Notes under the pieces: model-generated
What the model was told of the DNA's origin: nothing
Database searches by the model: none
The model's input: only the letters and a program-made list of their open reading frames with translations
Assembly: GCA_027451605.1 (NCBI GenBank)
Contig: DAIDJA010000008.1
Span: 1-14,773 of the forward strand
Direction: 5' to 3'
Source: Acidimicrobiales bacterium
Lineage (GTDB): Bacteria; Actinomycetota; Acidimicrobiia; Acidimicrobiales; JABEUL01
DNA: 14,773 nucleotides
Shown: piece by piece, positions 13,662-14,773 of the stretch
Position numbering within the stretch: the first letter of the stretch is position 1
Layout of the letters: the number at the start of each line of letters is the position of its first letter
Position numbers and translations under genes: made by a program

Positions 13662-14773
13662 CAGATATTTTAAATTCTCAACAAATCGATAAAAATATAC
13701 CTGGCGGTCGCATTTCGTCTTCGTTAGGTAAAGATGATAAGGATCCCATGATTGACTGGGATGTGGCTGCTAAAACCGCTAACAGATTTTCAAAATCGGG
13801 CGATGTTCTTTTAGACGCTCAATTGAATTCGCTTATTGAAGATTTTGCCGAAGTTACTCCGATTGCAGAAAAGCTAGTGGAAAATGAAACGGGATTGGTG
13901 TCCTTGCTTGGAAGTGCAAGAGGAATGGTCGCTACCCGCGAAGTTTGGATTAATGCCAATATAGCTTCTTTTAAAAGACTTTATTCATTGGTAATGCAAA
14001 ATTTAAATGCGGATATTCAAGAAAGTACCGCACTCAAAGTATCCAGATCCGTTACTGGGTTTCAGGTAGGAATGGTTTTGGGATGGATGTCCAAAAGAGT
14101 ATTGGGACAGTATGATTTATTGTTATCCGAAAATGATCATCCCGAAGAGCAAGATATGGTCTACTTTTTGGGATCAAACATATTGAGGCTCGAAAATCAA
14201 TTTGCTTTTCCCCCGAGACAATTTCGCTTATGGCTGGCAATTCATGAGCTAACTCATCGTGCTCAGTTTACGGGAGTTGCATGGATGAGAGATTATTTCA
14301 AAACATTAATATCTCAAGGATTGGGGGGAATAGCACCTGATATTAAGGCGTTTCAGGAGATATTTCAGCGTTTAATTAATGATATTCGTTCAAAAGTGAA
14401 TCCTCTCGAAAATTCAGGTATTATCGGAATCTTTGCTTCCAAAGAACAGCTTGAAATATTAGCTAAAATCCAAGGTCTGATGAGCTTATTGGAAGGTCAT
14501 GGCGACGTTATAATGAATTCTGCGGCTAAGGAATTAATTCCCGAAGCTGAACGATTTGACCGAATTTTACATGCCAGACGCTCAAATTTGAAGGGTGCTA
14601 CCAAACTGATTCAACAACTTTTGGGATTTGATGCTAAATTAAGGCAGTATGCGCAAGGTGAAAAATTCATTGAATCCGTCAGAGTGAGACTTAGCAATCT
14701 GTGGGAATTTGCCGAAGTCACGCAGCAGCTTTACCTTGATCTGCCGGCCCCTTATGCACATCTCTTGCCCGCC
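13658..14773 (+). CDS. DUF2342-family zinc metalloprotease-like protein (3' partial)
   Basis: The frame is open from TTG 13658 (ATG 13748 is the first ATG) to the window end, 372 codons without stop. It matches the actinobacterial DUF2342 family of putative zinc-dependent hydrolases (also called coenzyme-F420-associated), whose substrate is unknown. Visible motifs, numbered from the TTG, are the MIDWDVA start block (31-37), the LRLENQFAFPP stretch before the metal site, HELTH at 196-200 (HExxH zinc motif) and LLEGHGD with Glu279, the likely third ligand. No signal peptide is seen. The 3' end lies outside the window. It follows the sigR/rsrA pair by about 50-100 bases on the same strand and may be partly read through from it, although a separate leaderless promoter is plausible. 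The N-terminus is split by a frame break near 13651-13661. Confidence 0.85.
   Translation, partial: MTDILNSQQIDKNIPGGRISSSLGKDDKDPMIDWDVAAKTANRFSKSGDVLLDAQLNSLIEDFAEVTPIAEKLVENETGLVSLLGSARGMVATREVWINANIASFKRLYSLVMQNLNADIQESTALKVSRSVTGFQVGMVLGWMSKRVLGQYDLLLSENDHPEEQDMVYFLGSNILRLENQFAFPPRQFRLWLAIHELTHRAQFTGVAWMRDYFKTLISQGLGGIAPDIKAFQEIFQRLINDIRSKVNPLENSGIIGIFASKEQLEILAKIQGLMSLLEGHGDVIMNSAAKELIPEAERFDRILHARRSNLKGATKLIQQLLGFDAKLRQYAQGEKFIESVRVRLSNLWEFAEVTQQLYLDLPAPYAHLLPA

Overview
The window looks like chromosomal DNA from a low-GC actinobacterium. The base composition is clearly AT-rich (I judge it roughly 35-40% GC by eye, not computed). Several genes are of actinobacterial type: an ECF sigma factor with a RsrA/RshA-type zinc anti-sigma partner (the SigR/SigH disulfide-stress pair), a DUF2342 zinc metalloprotease, a DUF2156 aminoacyl-phosphatidylglycerol synthase-like membrane protein, and a thiolase of the form common in Actinobacteria/Acidimicrobiia. 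Genes are tightly packed, as in a streamlined aquatic lineage, but the taxon cannot be fixed from the sequence alone.

Left part (1-2835): the last 23 codons of a membrane protein, a hairpin, a DUF2156 membrane protein likely to modify lipids, an 80-bp spacer bounded by 14-bp inverted repeats, and a hexapeptide-repeat acyltransferase. Middle part (2832-6626): a thiolase on the minus strand diverges from a hotdog thioesterase and a small unknown gene across a spacer with two operator-like palindromes. Next come a minus-strand helical protein, which resembles a cytochrome c'-like bundle that has lost its heme site, and a plus-strand RodZ-like HTH membrane protein. These two diverge across a spacer full of inverted repeats. 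Minus block 6636-8901: a cyclophilin followed by a membrane-anchored, cysteine-rich beta-helix protein.

Right part: a 617-bp spacer without a confident gene, then acs (acetyl-CoA synthetase), convergent with msrB. msrB lies behind a YceI-family gene. Divergent from these is the sigR/rsrA pair, followed by the 5' part of the DUF2342 metalloprotease, whose N-terminus is split over two frames.

The most coherent unit is 11498-13558: a thiol-stress sigma factor, its redox-sensing zinc anti-sigma factor, and a divergent yceI-msrB unit whose upstream region carries a SigR-like GGAAT/GTT promoter match. Thiolase, thioesterase and Acs all act on acyl-CoA or acetyl-CoA. I see no mobile element, CRISPR array, tRNA or rRNA gene, and no defence system. 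The best candidates for something new are the frame break in the DUF2342 gene, the palindrome over the start of the thioesterase gene, the heme-less bundle protein and the Cys-rich beta-helix protein.
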